Source: Calvatia gigantea (taxonomy: Eukaryota; Basidiomycota; Agaricomycetes; Agaricales; Lycoperdaceae). Taken from it: a stretch of 64,000 bases of DNA. The notes under the pieces are model-generated. The model saw nothing but the letters and a program-made list of their open reading frames with translations. It did not search any database and had not been told where the DNA came from. The stretch is taken from NCBI GenBank assembly GCA_025093985.1, contig JACAAK010000001.1, forward strand, positions 1,302,001 to 1,366,000. The letters are read 5' to 3'. The position numbers were made by a program, and so were the translations under genes. Below, in pieces: positions 23,014 to 37,447 of this stretch (the stretch's first letter is position 1; every line of letters begins with the position of its first letter).

Positions 23014-25916
23014 ATGACGCTCGCGAAACGCCAAGGACATTTGCGGCAAAGCCGGAGTGATGACGACGTCATTGTTGGACCTTCCAGCGCAGTATGGGAC
23101 CCCTTGCACAAGGCCAAGAATGACATATCAAGTGGCGTAGAAACGATACGGGAAGCAGGGAAGATTGTTTATCGGCCTTGGTGGAAAAAAGGCCGATTTC
23201 TATTTCCCTTGGGGATGCTTGGTGAGTTCGACGCCTGGTTCTCACTACATAGCAGCTTTCTGAACGTCGTGTTCAATACAGCTGGAACACTTCTTGCGTT
23301 TACATTTGTTGAGCCCCAGGACTTCCATGATATCCATGCGCAAGTGTCTGTACTCATGTCTGAATACGGGGTTAACGTACTCCAGCTTCCGGATTTCGAT
23401 TTCTCTCGTGTCGAACTTGAGTGGCACCGGTTGCGGAATAGTATACCTGAAGTCTGGAAATTCAACAATGATGGGCGCGAGTTTAAAGTGGGAGAAGCCA
23501 TGAAAGCCAAGGGTTTGAGCGCCAAGTATCCTGTGATATTAATTCCCGGAATCATATCAACAGTGCGTCTGTCACTCGTCCCCCTCCCCTTGATGGCAAG
23601 TTCAACAGCAGCCAGGGGTTGGAATCATGGTCAACGTCACCAGATTATCGTGCATTCTTTCGTGAAAAGCTCTGGGGTGGGTTCAATATGATTTCACAAG
23701 TCACGTTCAACAAGGAAAAATGGATCGCTGCGATGATGCTGGACCCAGTCACAGGACTTGATCCCCCAGATGCGAAGGTACGAGCTGCGGAGGGAATAGA
23801 CGCCGCTAGTGCTTTTATTCAAGGATACTGGATATGGTGCGTTATATGTGCGCCATGGGATTGGCTTCTGAATGTCTCTTTCGCAGGTCCAAGATAATTG
23901 AAAATCTTGCGGTTGTAAATTATGACACCAATAATCTTTACCTCGCGCCTTACGACTGGAGACTGTCCTTCTATAATTTGGAGGAGAGGGACGGCTATTT
24001 TTCTAGACTCAAGTCAACAATAGAGCTATTTAAGTCCGTATCTCAAACCCTACGTTTCCTCATTACCCTAACAGCAATCCAGGCGACGACAGAAACGAAA
24101 GGTTGTAATTGCTGCGCATTCTATGGGGATGACGGTCAGTTTTAAACTGTATGTTCCAACTCGGACGCTGATAAGCGCTTTCAGGTTCTTTTGGTTAGTT
24201 CCAGACTTGCTTGATCTTTCCTTTGCTCCACATTTACAAGGATGTTTGTTGTTCCAGTACTTGTACGTTGGTGTTTTCTCGAAATGATGTGAGAGCTCAT
24301 GTTTGATAGTTCCAAGTGGGTAGAAGCACCGGAATATGGTAATGGGGGCCCAAACTGGGTTGAGGTAAACATGTTTTCCTGTTTTGTCAGTCACAGTTGA
24401 TAGAATATGCGCAGGACCACGTAGAAGCCTTTATCTCAATAGCTGGTCCACAGCTAGTGAGCTATGTTTATGTTGTTTGGTAAAAAGTCACTAACTTCGG
24501 GTGATAGGGAGTGGTAAGGCCTAATTGAATCTCGCACAACAGCTTCTGAATCAGAAACATAGCCAAAGGCAATGGCAGCCTTCTTGTCTGGCGAGATGAA
24601 AGATACCGTGCAAATGAATCCTGCAGGCGCATACGGTGTGCATCGTATCATACTATCATCCCGCCTCAACTCGCTCACTCACTCTGCTCATTTACTCGCG
24701 GTTTAGTCCTGGAACGTTTCTTCTCACGTAGTGAACGTCAAAAACTTTTCCGAAGCTGGGCTGGCAGTGCAAGCATGTGGATCAAAGGTGGCAACACAAT
24801 ATGGGGAAATGGTATTCACGCCCCGGATGACGATTGTAATGCTACACACAGTCACGGACAACTTATTGCCTTCAGGCAATCACAGGTGACAACTGCGACG
24901 GGTGAGCCATCGAAGAATATGACAGCGGATGAAGCCTCGGACTGGATCTTGGCACATACACCATCAACCTTCCAGGTATGTTTTGGTCCATCTAATTGGC
25001 CTTGCTGCTAACCAACTCCGATAGAAAATGATTGCTACAAATTATTCGTTTGGTATAGAGCGGGATGAACAGCAGCTCAAAAAGAATAACAATGATCCAA
25101 CAAAGTGGGCGAACCCTCTCGAGATCCAGTGAGTCCGACTACCGTTGCTCTGTCATACCTTTGGAATTAAATAGTCACAAGGCTTCCGAACGCACCTTCA
25201 ATGAAGTTCTATTGCGTCTACGGCGTTGGAAAAGAGACCGAGAGGTCATACTGGTACGCATTCACACTATTAGGAAGCCCACTTAATTCACCCCGTTTGA
25301 AGGTACGCCCGTGGAGAATACGAACACGGCGACACCTTCGCAGGAAGTGCAAACCCAGAATGCCAGGATCCAGTTGTCGAGGGACCTATAACTCCCCTTG
25401 ATCGTTTCTTAGATCTCCCGCTAGCAAAAAAGAGTTGGATAGATTCCGAGTATTCCAGTAATGAAAGCAAACCCAAGGTACTGGAGTAATTTGGCGTTGC
25501 ATGGCCGTGTTTGCTGAATCAATTACCTTAAGGTGCAAAATGGCGTAAAAATGGGCGAAGGTGATGGGACTGTCAGCCTCATTAGTCTCGGAGCAATGTG
25601 TGTTGAGGGATGGAAACGAGAACGATGGAATCCTGCTGGTATTAAGATAACAACCGTTGAGGTGGGTGATATTTATTACATCCTTTTCCCCTACACACAT
25701 CTCACGATCATCCTTTAGCTCCCTCACCGCCCAATTCCAACAATACTGCGCGGAGGTGCCAACACAAGCGACCACGTTGATATCCTCGGTTCAACAGGGC
25801 TCAACGAAATCATCCTCCAAGTGGCTACTGGAATTGGAGACGAAATTCAGGACAGCTATGCTTCCAACATTCGTGAATACGCCAGCAAGATCCAATGGGA
25901 TTTGGAAGGATATTGA
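23014..25916 (+). CDS. LRO1: Phospholipid:diacylglycerol acyltransferase (PDAT, Lro1)
   Basis: ER enzyme transferring a phospholipid acyl chain to diacylglycerol to make triacylglycerol. The ATG at 23014 (MTLAKRQGHL) is the first in frame. A single N-terminal membrane segment forms when the intron at about 23221-23281 is removed (FLFPLGMLAGTLLAFTFVEP). PVILIPGIIST then GLESWS, LYLAPYDWRLS and the nucleophile serine in AAHSMGM (about 24110) follow. Next come EYGNGGPNWVE, AFLSGEMKDTVQMNPAGAY, GSASMWIKGGNTIWGN, CVYGVGKETERSYWY and VKMGEGDGTVSL. The His is in SDHVDILGS, and the end is at 25916. The stretch 24120-24470 needs several very small exons, so the model there is least certain. At least ten introns. 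Confidence 0.9.
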
Positions 25917-26041
25917 AATGGGCAAATATAGTCGTTGCTTAATTTCAGGACCAGACATACTTTACCATTTAATATATCGAAACGCCATGGTGGTGGCGAA
26001 CAGGGAAGGAAGGTGCGTATAGGACAGCCGGCATCCCTGAG

Positions 26042-27048
26042 TTACAGGGATTGAGGTGGGTCGGTCTGGTGGGGAAACATGGTGGTGACAGTGGCATAGA
26101 TTCTAGAAATGTACTTCAGGTAATAATGAAGGAGACTTTCGAGCCGCTTAAGATTCGTTGGTGGTGGATGAGCATCTTGGAACGCTTGAGAGTATAGGCC
26201 ACCCAGGATATCACTGTGGCGGGGTAAGCACGCAACTCCAAGAGAAAGTGAAATAATGGTGACCGTACCCTGGATGATTTTGCTCGAGCCACTTGTGTGA
26301 TTCCTGGACAAACTGTAGGGACTTTCCACATGCTTGTTTGAGCACTCCTTTTTCATGTTCGGATAGGAATTGGAGGAAATTTCGAGGGCATGGCTCATAT
26401 CCGTTCGTGGGTTCGAAGGTCGAAGGGTTGTATTCGAGTAGCCTGACCATGAAATCTGCGGCGGACCAAGGTTTCGAGACAAAGAGATAATACAAATCCT
26501 GTGACATCATATAATCCTCGTTTACGGTCGTGACCCGTGACGAAAGAACGACATACCAGCGCGATGGTCTTCTTCACAATTTTCATGTAGACAATTCTCC
26601 ATTCATCCCGGGACTTCACAATTGCTTTGAGCTCCTGGGCCTCCTTAGCGGACAAAGCCTGTTCTGGATCTTCTTTGATGTAGTAGTCATTCCAAACATC
26701 GAGGGCCGTCTCTGCTTGCTGAGCGATAGTTAGACGATAGGACTCTGCGCTCGAAACAGCATCGAGGAAATCGGCGAGTGTGTTCCTCGAGAGATTGCCA
26801 CACTCCTGCACGAGGAGTTTAGAGAACAGCAGGCGGCAAGCCTTTTCTGTCGACATGAAGTCTGCCACGGAGTTTTCTGGCTCCTGCGTAGCATTGAATT
26901 CGACGTAGCCTGGAATTGTGATGGTTAGAGCACGACAGATGCGTTTGGGAGGCAACTTACGAATGAGTTGCTGAAGATTATCGTTGATTTTATAGGCTTT
27001 GCTTTGCGAACCAAAGTAACCCTGTGTATTGTCCGTGTCTTCTGGCAT
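26042..27048 (-). CDS. Uncharacterised protein
   Basis: A four-exon model of about 290 residues without a recognised domain. Exon 1 from the ATG at 27048 reads MPEDTDNTQGYFGSQSK. An intron (about 26910-26960) joins NLQQLIR to GYVEFNATQEP. A second (about 26486-26543) joins KKTIAL to DLYYLFVSKPW. A third of about 50 bases (about 26225-26275) joins QNHPG to DILGGLYSQ, ending ...TDPPQSL at 26042. It is mostly helical in appearance, soluble, rich in Glu and Leu, with no signal peptide. Consistent splice phases at all three introns argue that it is real. It converges with LRO1, 125 bases away. Confidence 0.65.
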
Positions 27049-28464
27049 ATGGCATCAGTGTCAAAACGATGAGAGGGTCATGAGTTTAACACCCCTAAGT
27101 TATAATGTGGGCCTTGCGTGACGCACATCGCGTTCCGTCACGATTCACCTGCACAGGCCACTTGACCAATGTCACAGAAGTGACAGAACATTGCTACCTA
27201 CAAGAGTTACAACGATAAGTTCGTCCCCCGTCTACCAGAACCCGGTCCTAAACGACATATCATATCTCGGACTGTGATTTAGTTGATCAATTACTGCAAG
27301 CGACTGGTCTACCGGATTGCTTGCCAACGAGGGTGCCGTCCCCAGTGTTGATACAGTTGATCTGTGGTGCATATTACTCTTTAATGACCATTCCACCCGT
27401 AATGGGGTCATTTATTCACACCATGCTTGGCTCTGGCTGTATGTGGCTGTAAAAGCTCGTGTTGCAAAGTACCTATGGGTTCTTATCCGGCGATTCGGGC
27501 TCTTGTACCATGATGACGAGCAGACGGGGGCTCAATATTTTGGCCTTCGATGCCACATGAGCAACTTCCTGGGTGGCAGAAAATGTCTGGAACAAATTGC
27601 TCAGGTCACAGGGTGCAGGGAAATTGACCAAACTCCGCGGATTGCAAATCCCTACGTGTTCTCTATGACATGGCTCCTGCCCTTTTCCTGTCTTCGTTTT
27701 TCACAGTATCCAAATATTCAAGGACTCCATGGGGCCGAATCTTTGCTGCTTTTGGCTCCCGGTGTTTTTCGAGGAACATGGACGGAATTTCTACGGATTA
27801 GAACAAAACGAGCTTGCTTGATGAGGCAGTTCCTAATGCCAGGCCCCAAGTACACTCACGTTGCCAGCGGATAACAAACGTAATGATCCAAGAAACCCAG
27901 TGTGTCGTTTGCTCTCTCCCAAGCTGCGAGATAAGGCTTCCCTCAACTGTTGCCATGATATCGAAGTGGAGCCCTACCCGAAACGCGAAGCCCCCTCCCG
28001 CGTGAGATTCATTTCGAGGATACACAGAAGGTCTTCTTAGCCTTCCAACACGGACTGGTTGTCACCGGAACCACGTGGATCGCAAAGAAGAGTCAGAGAG
28101 CCGTATCCGTCAGTATATGCCGGAATCACGCATTAGTACAAATTCTAGAAGAACGGTTGGAGCGAGCGCAGTTTTGTGATACAGCAATCGACTCTCTCTG
28201 GAGACGGGAGATACCAGGGAGAGATTATTCCAGAACGTATACTTAGCGATAAAGCTGCGAATGCAACACCTGGGGAACTTTTTGGCACTGTCTGCGCTCG
28301 ATAGCAGGACGTGAAGATCGAGAAATGGAAGGAAGCGACGGAGATTGGAGGGTTCTATAGGGACAGAAGAGTTCGTCGCTTCGGATGGCACCAGGGTTAA
28401 CGACAGGATGGAACGAGCAAATCGCTTACCGTCCGCGCCACTTCTGCTGCTTTCTATTCGGGAA
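27049..28464. other. Intergenic region upstream of the halogenase
   Basis: About 1.4 kb. A 185-codon open stretch (27317-27874, plus) starts with TTG and resembles no family. Minus-strand frames at 27798-28025 and 28110-28526 overlap the halogenase promoter. No convincing gene. Confidence 0.4.
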
Positions 28465-28471
28465 TATAAAT
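28465..28471 (+). promoter_or_regulatory. TATA box of the halogenase gene
   Basis: TATAAAT lies 79 bases before the ATG at 28544. A second tataaat lies at about 28490. Confidence 0.5.
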
Positions 28472-28543
28472 CGCTCTCAATTACAAGTCTATAAATCTGG
28501 GTTACTACTCCATTCCTACTCACCATTCTTCCTCTCTTCCCTC

Positions 28544-30788
<2,245 letters not shown>

Positions 30789-31299
30789 CGGGCCCCTCCC
30801 TTAAGGAAGATACTTATCATATTCCCTCCACCCCTCTCGCTGCTCTTAAGGGTCCACTTTTTTGTATTGCTACTAGCTGGATCCGTATGTCTTGGCCCTC
30901 TATGGATATTAGATAAACTGCAGCCGCGTGCCTATCACTCATTGCCTTGCTCCTCGACGGATTTTGTGCCACCAGCCGTTTGTGGGCTCTCTGCACCCAT
31001 TGTTCTCTGTAAATTAGGCCCTCACGGTTTACTGCTTTTTTTATTCGCCCTCTTTCATGAGTATCAGAATTGGATTGAGCTCCATGAATCCGCCCATGCA
31101 ACGACTCCTGCTTCTGCTGCTGCCAGTGAAGTTTTCCAGTGTGAAATTTGAATGTGTATTCGCTTCCGGACCGATGGCACCCCTACGTCGCCGGCCCGAA
31201 TTACAGCCCAGCTGACTATCTTATCACCACGGTGAAATAAATAGCCATTCGCAACCATGGCAGTGAAATCTCTCCAGCCCTAGCGTGTTGGAGTGCGAT
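30789..31299. other. Intergenic region, halogenase to aldo-keto reductase
   Basis: Holds the halogenase 3' untranslated region and the reductase promoter. Both genes run left to right. No other gene is seen. Confidence 0.45.
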
Positions 31300-32843
31300 A
31301 TGGCTACCGCCGTGCCCAAACTTCAGCTCAACAACGGAACCACGACCCCAGCCATTGGCTTAGGGTGAGTCTGACTGTCTGAGCGTCCCAAAGATTCCGT
31401 TGAAAATCCCCTTTGCCCCATCAGATGTTGGATGGGAGCTGTTGGTGGGGGTCAGCGCGTCTATGACATGTGTGAAAAAGCATTAAAGGTTCAACTTCCC
31501 TCACTTATCATTAAATCTCTTGTCGCTGACCTCCCATAGATCGGTTACAGGCACATTGACACCGTAAGTAGGATGCACCGACCAATAATTCAATACCCTC
31601 ACCAGACTTACAAACGCAATTGCGCCTGGTCCTTTAAATTTATAGGCAGCAGGTTACGGTGAGCCGCTGCCTTTCAGTCAAAATTTGGGTTCTCAACCCC
31701 TGCTTTAAATTTCATTTTCGATCTTTGTGAACTAGGTAATGAGAAACAAGTCGGTGAAGCGATCCGTGCTTCTGGCATTCCCCGAGAAGAGATTTACATC
31801 ACTACGAAACTTGCGTACGCTCTACCCCGTTCCACACACTGAGGGCGCGACCAGGGGATGCTTGAGCTTACTGTCACTGTTAATGTTCTAGGAACTCCGA
31901 TCACCACCGTGTTCGTGAGGCATTCGAGAAATCGTTGAAAGAACTCAACTGTGAATACATTGACCTGTATCTGATGCATTGGCCGCATGCCTCCATCGCA
32001 GGTTTGGACATTCTCATTTTTAGTAGTGGGCGATCCACGAAGCGCTGATTTCTTCAACCAAATTTCAGAAGAACAGGCGGGCAATGCCAGCTTCTCGCGT
32101 GTTCTCAGACCTGAAGAGTCCCCAACAATTATTGAGACTTACAAAGAGATGGAGAAGTTGTTAGAAACAGGTAATTTCTACCTTGCCACTTCTCGAAGGG
32201 GAAAGCAGTATATGAGGCTCGACAATGACAGGTAAAGTCAAGACGTTGGGCGTCTCCAATTTTTCTGTTAAGACCCTCTCGCACCTTCTCCAACATTGCA
32301 AGGTCCTTCCCGCGACGAATCAAGTCGAAATGCATCCGTGTTTACCTCAAGAGGATCTCAAAGCTTTTTGCGAAGAGAGAGGGATACTGCTGACCGCGTA
32401 CTCTCCCCTCGGTATGTTTCTTCTCGACCCAAGTTGTCCTTCGATCAAATTGCGATGATATCAGGTCGCTCCGCAACCTTCTTTGAGCATCCGGTTGCGA
32501 ATAGTATTGCTGTGAAGCATAATACTACAGTTGCCCGGGTTATCTTGAGCTGGGGTGTACAGAGGAATACGATTGTCATTCCTAAAAGTGAGAACGAGGA
32601 CAGGCTCAAGGCAAACATTTCTGTACGCTCTTCTTACCTGATGCTTTGAGAAAAATATGACCATTTTTTATCCAGCCCATCAGTCTTTCACCTGAGGATG
32701 TCAAAGCCATCGATGAAATTCACAAGGAGCCGGGAATGCACAAGTCCTTACTCACTTATCACAATCCGGAAGGCAGCGTTTTTGGATGGACTTACGAAGA
32801 TCTTGGATGGAACATGACAACCGGAGGCATCGTTCCTCAATAG
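31300..32843 (+). CDS. Aldo-keto reductase (AKR superfamily)
   Basis: NAD(P)H-dependent carbonyl reductase with a TIM-barrel fold. From the ATG at 31300, [13 protein letters not shown] leads to [15 protein letters not shown] (catalytic Asp region) and [14 protein letters not shown] (catalytic Tyr). These are followed by ITTKL (catalytic Lys) and [12 protein letters not shown] (catalytic His). [22 protein letters not shown] and LTAYSPLG follow, with the cofactor loop [15 protein letters not shown]. The end ...GGIVPQ is at 32843. About eight short introns; the first exons are small. A full set of catalytic residues is present. It lies 512 bases downstream of the halogenase on the same strand, but AKRs are common, so a joint pathway is only a possibility. 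Confidence 0.92.
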
Positions 32844-32990
32844 GCAGCGAAATGATTTACAGCCGGTATACATGTACAAGTCCGGTACCTATAGTCCAAT
32901 GAAGTTTAACTTACAACAGCCGGACAGTTTCCAAGAAAGAGAAGCAGGAAGAGTTGATGGTCGTTAAATGGGTCGTCGCGTTTCGTGATG

Positions 32991-35900
32991 TCATGAATGT
33001 CGTGGCATTGAATGATGTGTAGGTAATAAATAAAGAGGATATCGGGAAAGTCCATCATCAATTGGTGAAACAGGAGATTGCGTAACGGGTGGGAAGTTGT
33101 GGTTGCGATGCGAGGTTGAGATAGGGGCTGTCTGCTGGGAAAAGTGGCGCGTCGTTGTTGAGGGACCTTCATCGGGGTTGTGGCTTAGCGCAGGTGGGGG
33201 GTTGTAGTAAAGTTGTCTCCTGTCAGACACAACAGGAGTTGTAGGAGAGGCTGAAAGCGAAAGTCGTTGGCGGGAGGAAGTTTTAGGGGAATAATATTGT
33301 GCTGTGCTTCGTCGGAGACCTGGAGTCGAGCATTGGGGTGACTTTGAGGGTCCTGCTTGTGACTTTTCTTGTATGATGGCCAAGGGACTTGCCAGGGGCA
33401 GTGGGAAAGCGCTGAGATCCGGAGATGAGGGTCCAGAATTTCCAAATTCTCTTCTGTGTGCTCGACCAGGAGAGGTTGAGATAGGGTCATCTCCGTGCTC
33501 CGACCCAACATCAATTATATCAGCAGCCATTGAAACGTGGTCGCTCCCATCCACCAGGTGATATAGAGTGGAGCGCCTCTCAGCAGCTACTGTTAATTGA
33601 TCGGCGGGTATAATGACGGGTTGAGAGGGAACGAAGCGAACAGGAGGTGTCGGTTTAGCAAGCCTGTGCCCCTCAACAGAGGAAATTTCTGATCGCGCTG
33701 TGTCAGTTGGTGCTTGGCTGTATTGCACCGGGGGATCGTTTATTGCACTCTTGAACATTCTTTCAAGGCGACCCTCGGAATTGGGGTTTGTTGGGGAATT
33801 GTATTGTCTGGGATCGACAGCAGCAGAGGTCAAAGTCGACGGTCCCGATAAAGTGGCTGGCTGTTCTGCACGACGCATTGGCCCGTGCGCGAGCCGATGT
33901 TCAAGGTGCCCTGATACAGGCACCGGTAGCGGCATCAATACATCCTCGGCGTCATAATTTGGGTCGACGTTTTGCCGCCATTGGTCCACGCTACGTTTCA
34001 CCTCGCGCCGACTTTTACGGACAAGCAAGCTTGCGGGAGGTTGGTCACCTAGTTCGAAATGATCTGCATCTGCATGCGAGAGCAACCTCCGTCCCAAATC
34101 ACTGTCCCTAGAGACGTGCCTCGAGTGGGGCCGTCGGTCTGTTTTACTTCTTGACCGCGTACGGGTCGCATCGAGGGTCAATTTTCCTTCTTCGACTTGA
34201 TGGACTTCATCGTGACCCGTCTGGGAAATCCGATTGTAGAGGGAGCGCCACCAGGATTTTTGCTTTGGGTGCTTCGCAGGCTGAGGATCAGACTCTTCAC
34301 TGCCTATTTCAGGTTTGAGTTATTTAGGCTATGGCGTTGTACCACGAGAGAAGAAAGGACCTACGAAGAGTGTACCCTCGCTTCTTAAGTTCGCCCTCGA
34401 TCTGATCCTCTAGACCTTCGCTTCTCTCTTTCCGCAAGAACTTCAGCCCATATCCGTAATTGTCACCGGTACCTAACCATTGCTTCTCTCCTGCGATATC
34501 CACTTCAACGTGCTCGTCAACTTCCACTTGGACCTTTGGAAGCGTAGGTTGTTTGAGGTTGATGTCGCTGTTATCAGAATCGTCGTCGTCAATGTGCTTC
34601 CGAACTCGGGATGGTCGTGCTTTCCCAAATGCGCTTTCATAGTATGCTGCTCGCGTAGCTCCAATGTCGAGAACCGGTTCCTTTCCGCGGAACTTGTGCC
34701 ACATATAGACACAACCGGCCCAAAGCTCTCGGAATGTTTCACGAAAGTCCATTGCATGACCTAAAGATTTCATGCGTGGAGTCCGAGTAGGTGGGGGAAT
34801 GTCTGATCTTGGGTCGTGTAAAGGCCGATATGGCTTGTACGTGAAAGCGCGAATGTGCAGAAAAGCGAAAAGCCTAGAAAAATGTTACACAAAGATTCGT
34901 GAGTGGGGTTGAGAATGTACATCATCTCAAAAGTTTCGAGGAGCGCCCCGATTCCGATATTAATATCATCTGCCGTCATATATTTTGTCTGTTGGTTCCG
35001 ATGAGCTTATGTTATAGATAGCTTTTCGGGGTCGTACATCTTTGACAACTCCAAACATGCTGAGAACTGAGAGAAATGTGGCCTGCCAGAATGTAAGGAA
35101 AACTGAAAACCGTGAGCAAAGGAATTGATTGACCAGCCGTAGGTTGTACTCACCAACAGCTTTTATTGCAAAGAGCTTGAGAAGCGGTTTATGCTTGGCC
35201 AAGTCCTTTGACACAGATACGTATAGTTGAATCAAGCAATACATGGCAACCGTCACGGATAGCGAAACAACGATAATGATCTGTGGCCGAGTAAGAGTCA
35301 ACACATGAAGATCTTCAGGGATGAGTCAATGTACATAGACGTGACCCCATCCTAATCCCCAGGAAGATTCACAGTACAAACCCATGTAATCGAGGACGAC
35401 AGCGATGAGGGTTGTCCTAAGAGCATGTTAGGAGACAGGATATGGAAATGTATCAAACACATACAGCGGCCGTAATACACAATACTGCAAAATGCCCCAC
35501 TTCATGAGCTGCAAAAAATACAAACCATTCTGTTTGCGGTAAGAAAAGAAAACTTTCTTAGCTCAAGTGGTTGGAAATTGCACCCACTGCAGGCTTCCAC
35601 TTGACAAAACCAAGAGGGAATACCCATTTCCGTGGCTCTTCTCCTTTCTTCAGCCTCTCCGCGTCGTTCTCCCGCGACAATCCATATTTCATGAAAATAC
35701 TTCGTTGCTCATCCGAATCGGGGGATAGGTACATAAGTAGAAGGTAGAAGAATGCGGTGAGAACGGTTGATTCGTAACCATCTCGGACCAGAATGAGGGG
35801 TGTCGCATGGTTCTAAGGAGTATTAGCCATAGAAGATCGGAAACAGGTGTTGGAGTATTGGACGGTCACTCACCCACCAGAGGTATGAAGCGAGACTGAT

Positions 35901-36375
35901 GGTGGCATAAAGTGGAACCATGAAAAGTAGCCGAACGATATCTGTCCAAACGATGAATGATTGTCGGGTGTGACAATTACGGACTTTCAACACGTACAGC
36001 GTTGTTCCCGTTTCTGCCAGAATTTGAGTGTCAATAATCTACCAGATCTGTGATCTGGAGAAAACTCACGTTTGTGTACCACTGCAAGTGCTTGTTGACG
36101 AGCCAGAACGATGCCGCTGCCGCAACGAGCGTGAAGCATCCTGCTATAATCCACCCAACCTTATCTCTCCGGTTAGTATTGATAGGAATGTCCCACCAGT
36201 TTTTTAACGTACGTGATGGGCTGGAGACCGGTGGCCGTAGTTGAGTACTTAGTCCCAGAATCAAGGCGAGAAAGGGGCCTTACCCTGGATTACGAGATTC
36301 CCCGTTCTGAAAAAGCGAAGGGGGTGATTCTGCCTCCTTCTTGTGACAAACCTCTGCGTCCGGGGACGAAGACAT
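32991..36375 (-). CDS. TMEM184 / organic solute transporter alpha-like (DUF300, LAZ1 family) membrane protein with long disordered tail
   Basis: Seven-pass membrane protein of the DUF300 family. The likely start is the ATG at 36375 (MSSSPDAEV), because the frame at 36264 opens with TTG after an upstream stop. An intron with branch site ctaac (about 36170-36220) joins to KVGWIIAGCFTLVAAAASF. Further membrane segments include LLFMVPLYATISLASYLWW, STVLTAFFYLLLMYL, IIIVVSLSVTVAMYCLIQLY and FLTFWQATFLSVLSMF. The family signatures DGLYFLQLMKWGILQYCVLRP and GALLETFEMMLFAFLHIRAFTYKPY occur between them. After residue about 420 an intron (acceptor near 34291) carries the frame on into EESDPQPAKHPKQKSWWRSLY. 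A 396-residue Ser/Pro-rich tail then ends at 32991, so the protein is roughly twice the family's membrane core. About ten introns. Confidence 0.85.
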
Positions 36376-37447
36376 GGCTGGTACCTCCGCAACGAAATGA
36401 AATAGTCGTAAGTGGTCGTAAAACGTCGTCAGAATCCTCTGGTAAGCGGAAGCAGACAAGTATCCGATGTTATACAAAAGTGATAGGTAGACGATGCGAT
36501 TATATCAAGCCAAAACCAAGTTTTCATAGATTAGGAGGCCCCAAAGGAGCCGGTCGGTGTCGTTGGGCGACTGTGAGCCTCGTGGGAGGAGGTAAAGGTT
36601 TGTGATGAGGTCAAGTGTTCGAAGGTTTCCAAATATGGTAAATGATTAACGAGATCGTGTTGGTCGTCTTTTGAATTTTCCCTGTGTCACGACTTGAGAT
36701 CTTGAGATCTTGAGATTGCGCCCATTAGCACTTAGCTTTCGAGCCGCCATTCATCTCTATGTATCACCCACAGAATATTGCGACACGGCTGTGATCCCTT
36801 CCCCCGGAAGCCTCGAAGGAGGCGCCGAACCAGCTGATACCACCATTCAAGTAAATCCACAGGACCTTATGCCTCGCCGTCTTCTTTTCTCATCTCCTTT
36901 GTCCACATCGACAAATGGGCGACGAGGGTCGATATTTATGGGTCGTAGATGCACCGTGACGACTTTGTTCCAAACCTCGTTTTGGATTCGAAGGTTATCA
37001 CCATGCGCCGAAACCCTTTGCATGGGAACACGCATATCCTAGGTGCTTTCTTATGAAAAGACGAGGAGACCACATGGCTTTCGATCAGGGGTGATAATGT
37101 GGAGGCCGGTTTTTTGGCGATATCGCACACCACTTAGATGACCTTGCAGAAGCTCCACAAGTGAAGCCGGAAACAATCTCCCTTGGCAAATCACCCCGAC
37201 GATGAGATGCTTCCTCGTTAAGAGTTCCGATTCCCTTGACACATCGAGGGAAACTGCGGAAAACCTTCCGGTGTTGTTCTGAATAGAACGACTCTGTAAA
37301 GCACGGAAGTACGTATCTTGCGGTATCTGCGTTTGTTCAGCTCGCTCACCTGGACACATGGGATTTCTTTTCCACCTCAGGTTGTCGGAATGGTATAAGT
37401 ACGCGCCCCAGCTGTCTTTACACCCGCCAACGCTGTGTATCTCGATA
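36376..37447. other. Divergent intergenic region with a short tandem repeat
   Basis: Separates the TMEM184-like gene and the carboxypeptidase. Short frames on both strands have no family resemblance. A TATAAGT (37394-37400) lies 54 bases before the carboxypeptidase ATG. Confidence 0.45.
36693..36716. repeat. Three tandem copies of CTTGAGAT
   Basis: A perfect 8-base unit repeated three times in intergenic DNA. Confidence 0.85.

Noticed and set aside
27317..27874. 185-codon open stretch on the plus strand
   Set aside because: It opens with TTG rather than ATG, has no recognisable domain and no supporting splice partner.
28110..28526. 138-codon minus-strand frame before the halogenase
   Set aside because: It overlaps two TATA boxes and the 5' leader of the halogenase and has no recognisable domain.
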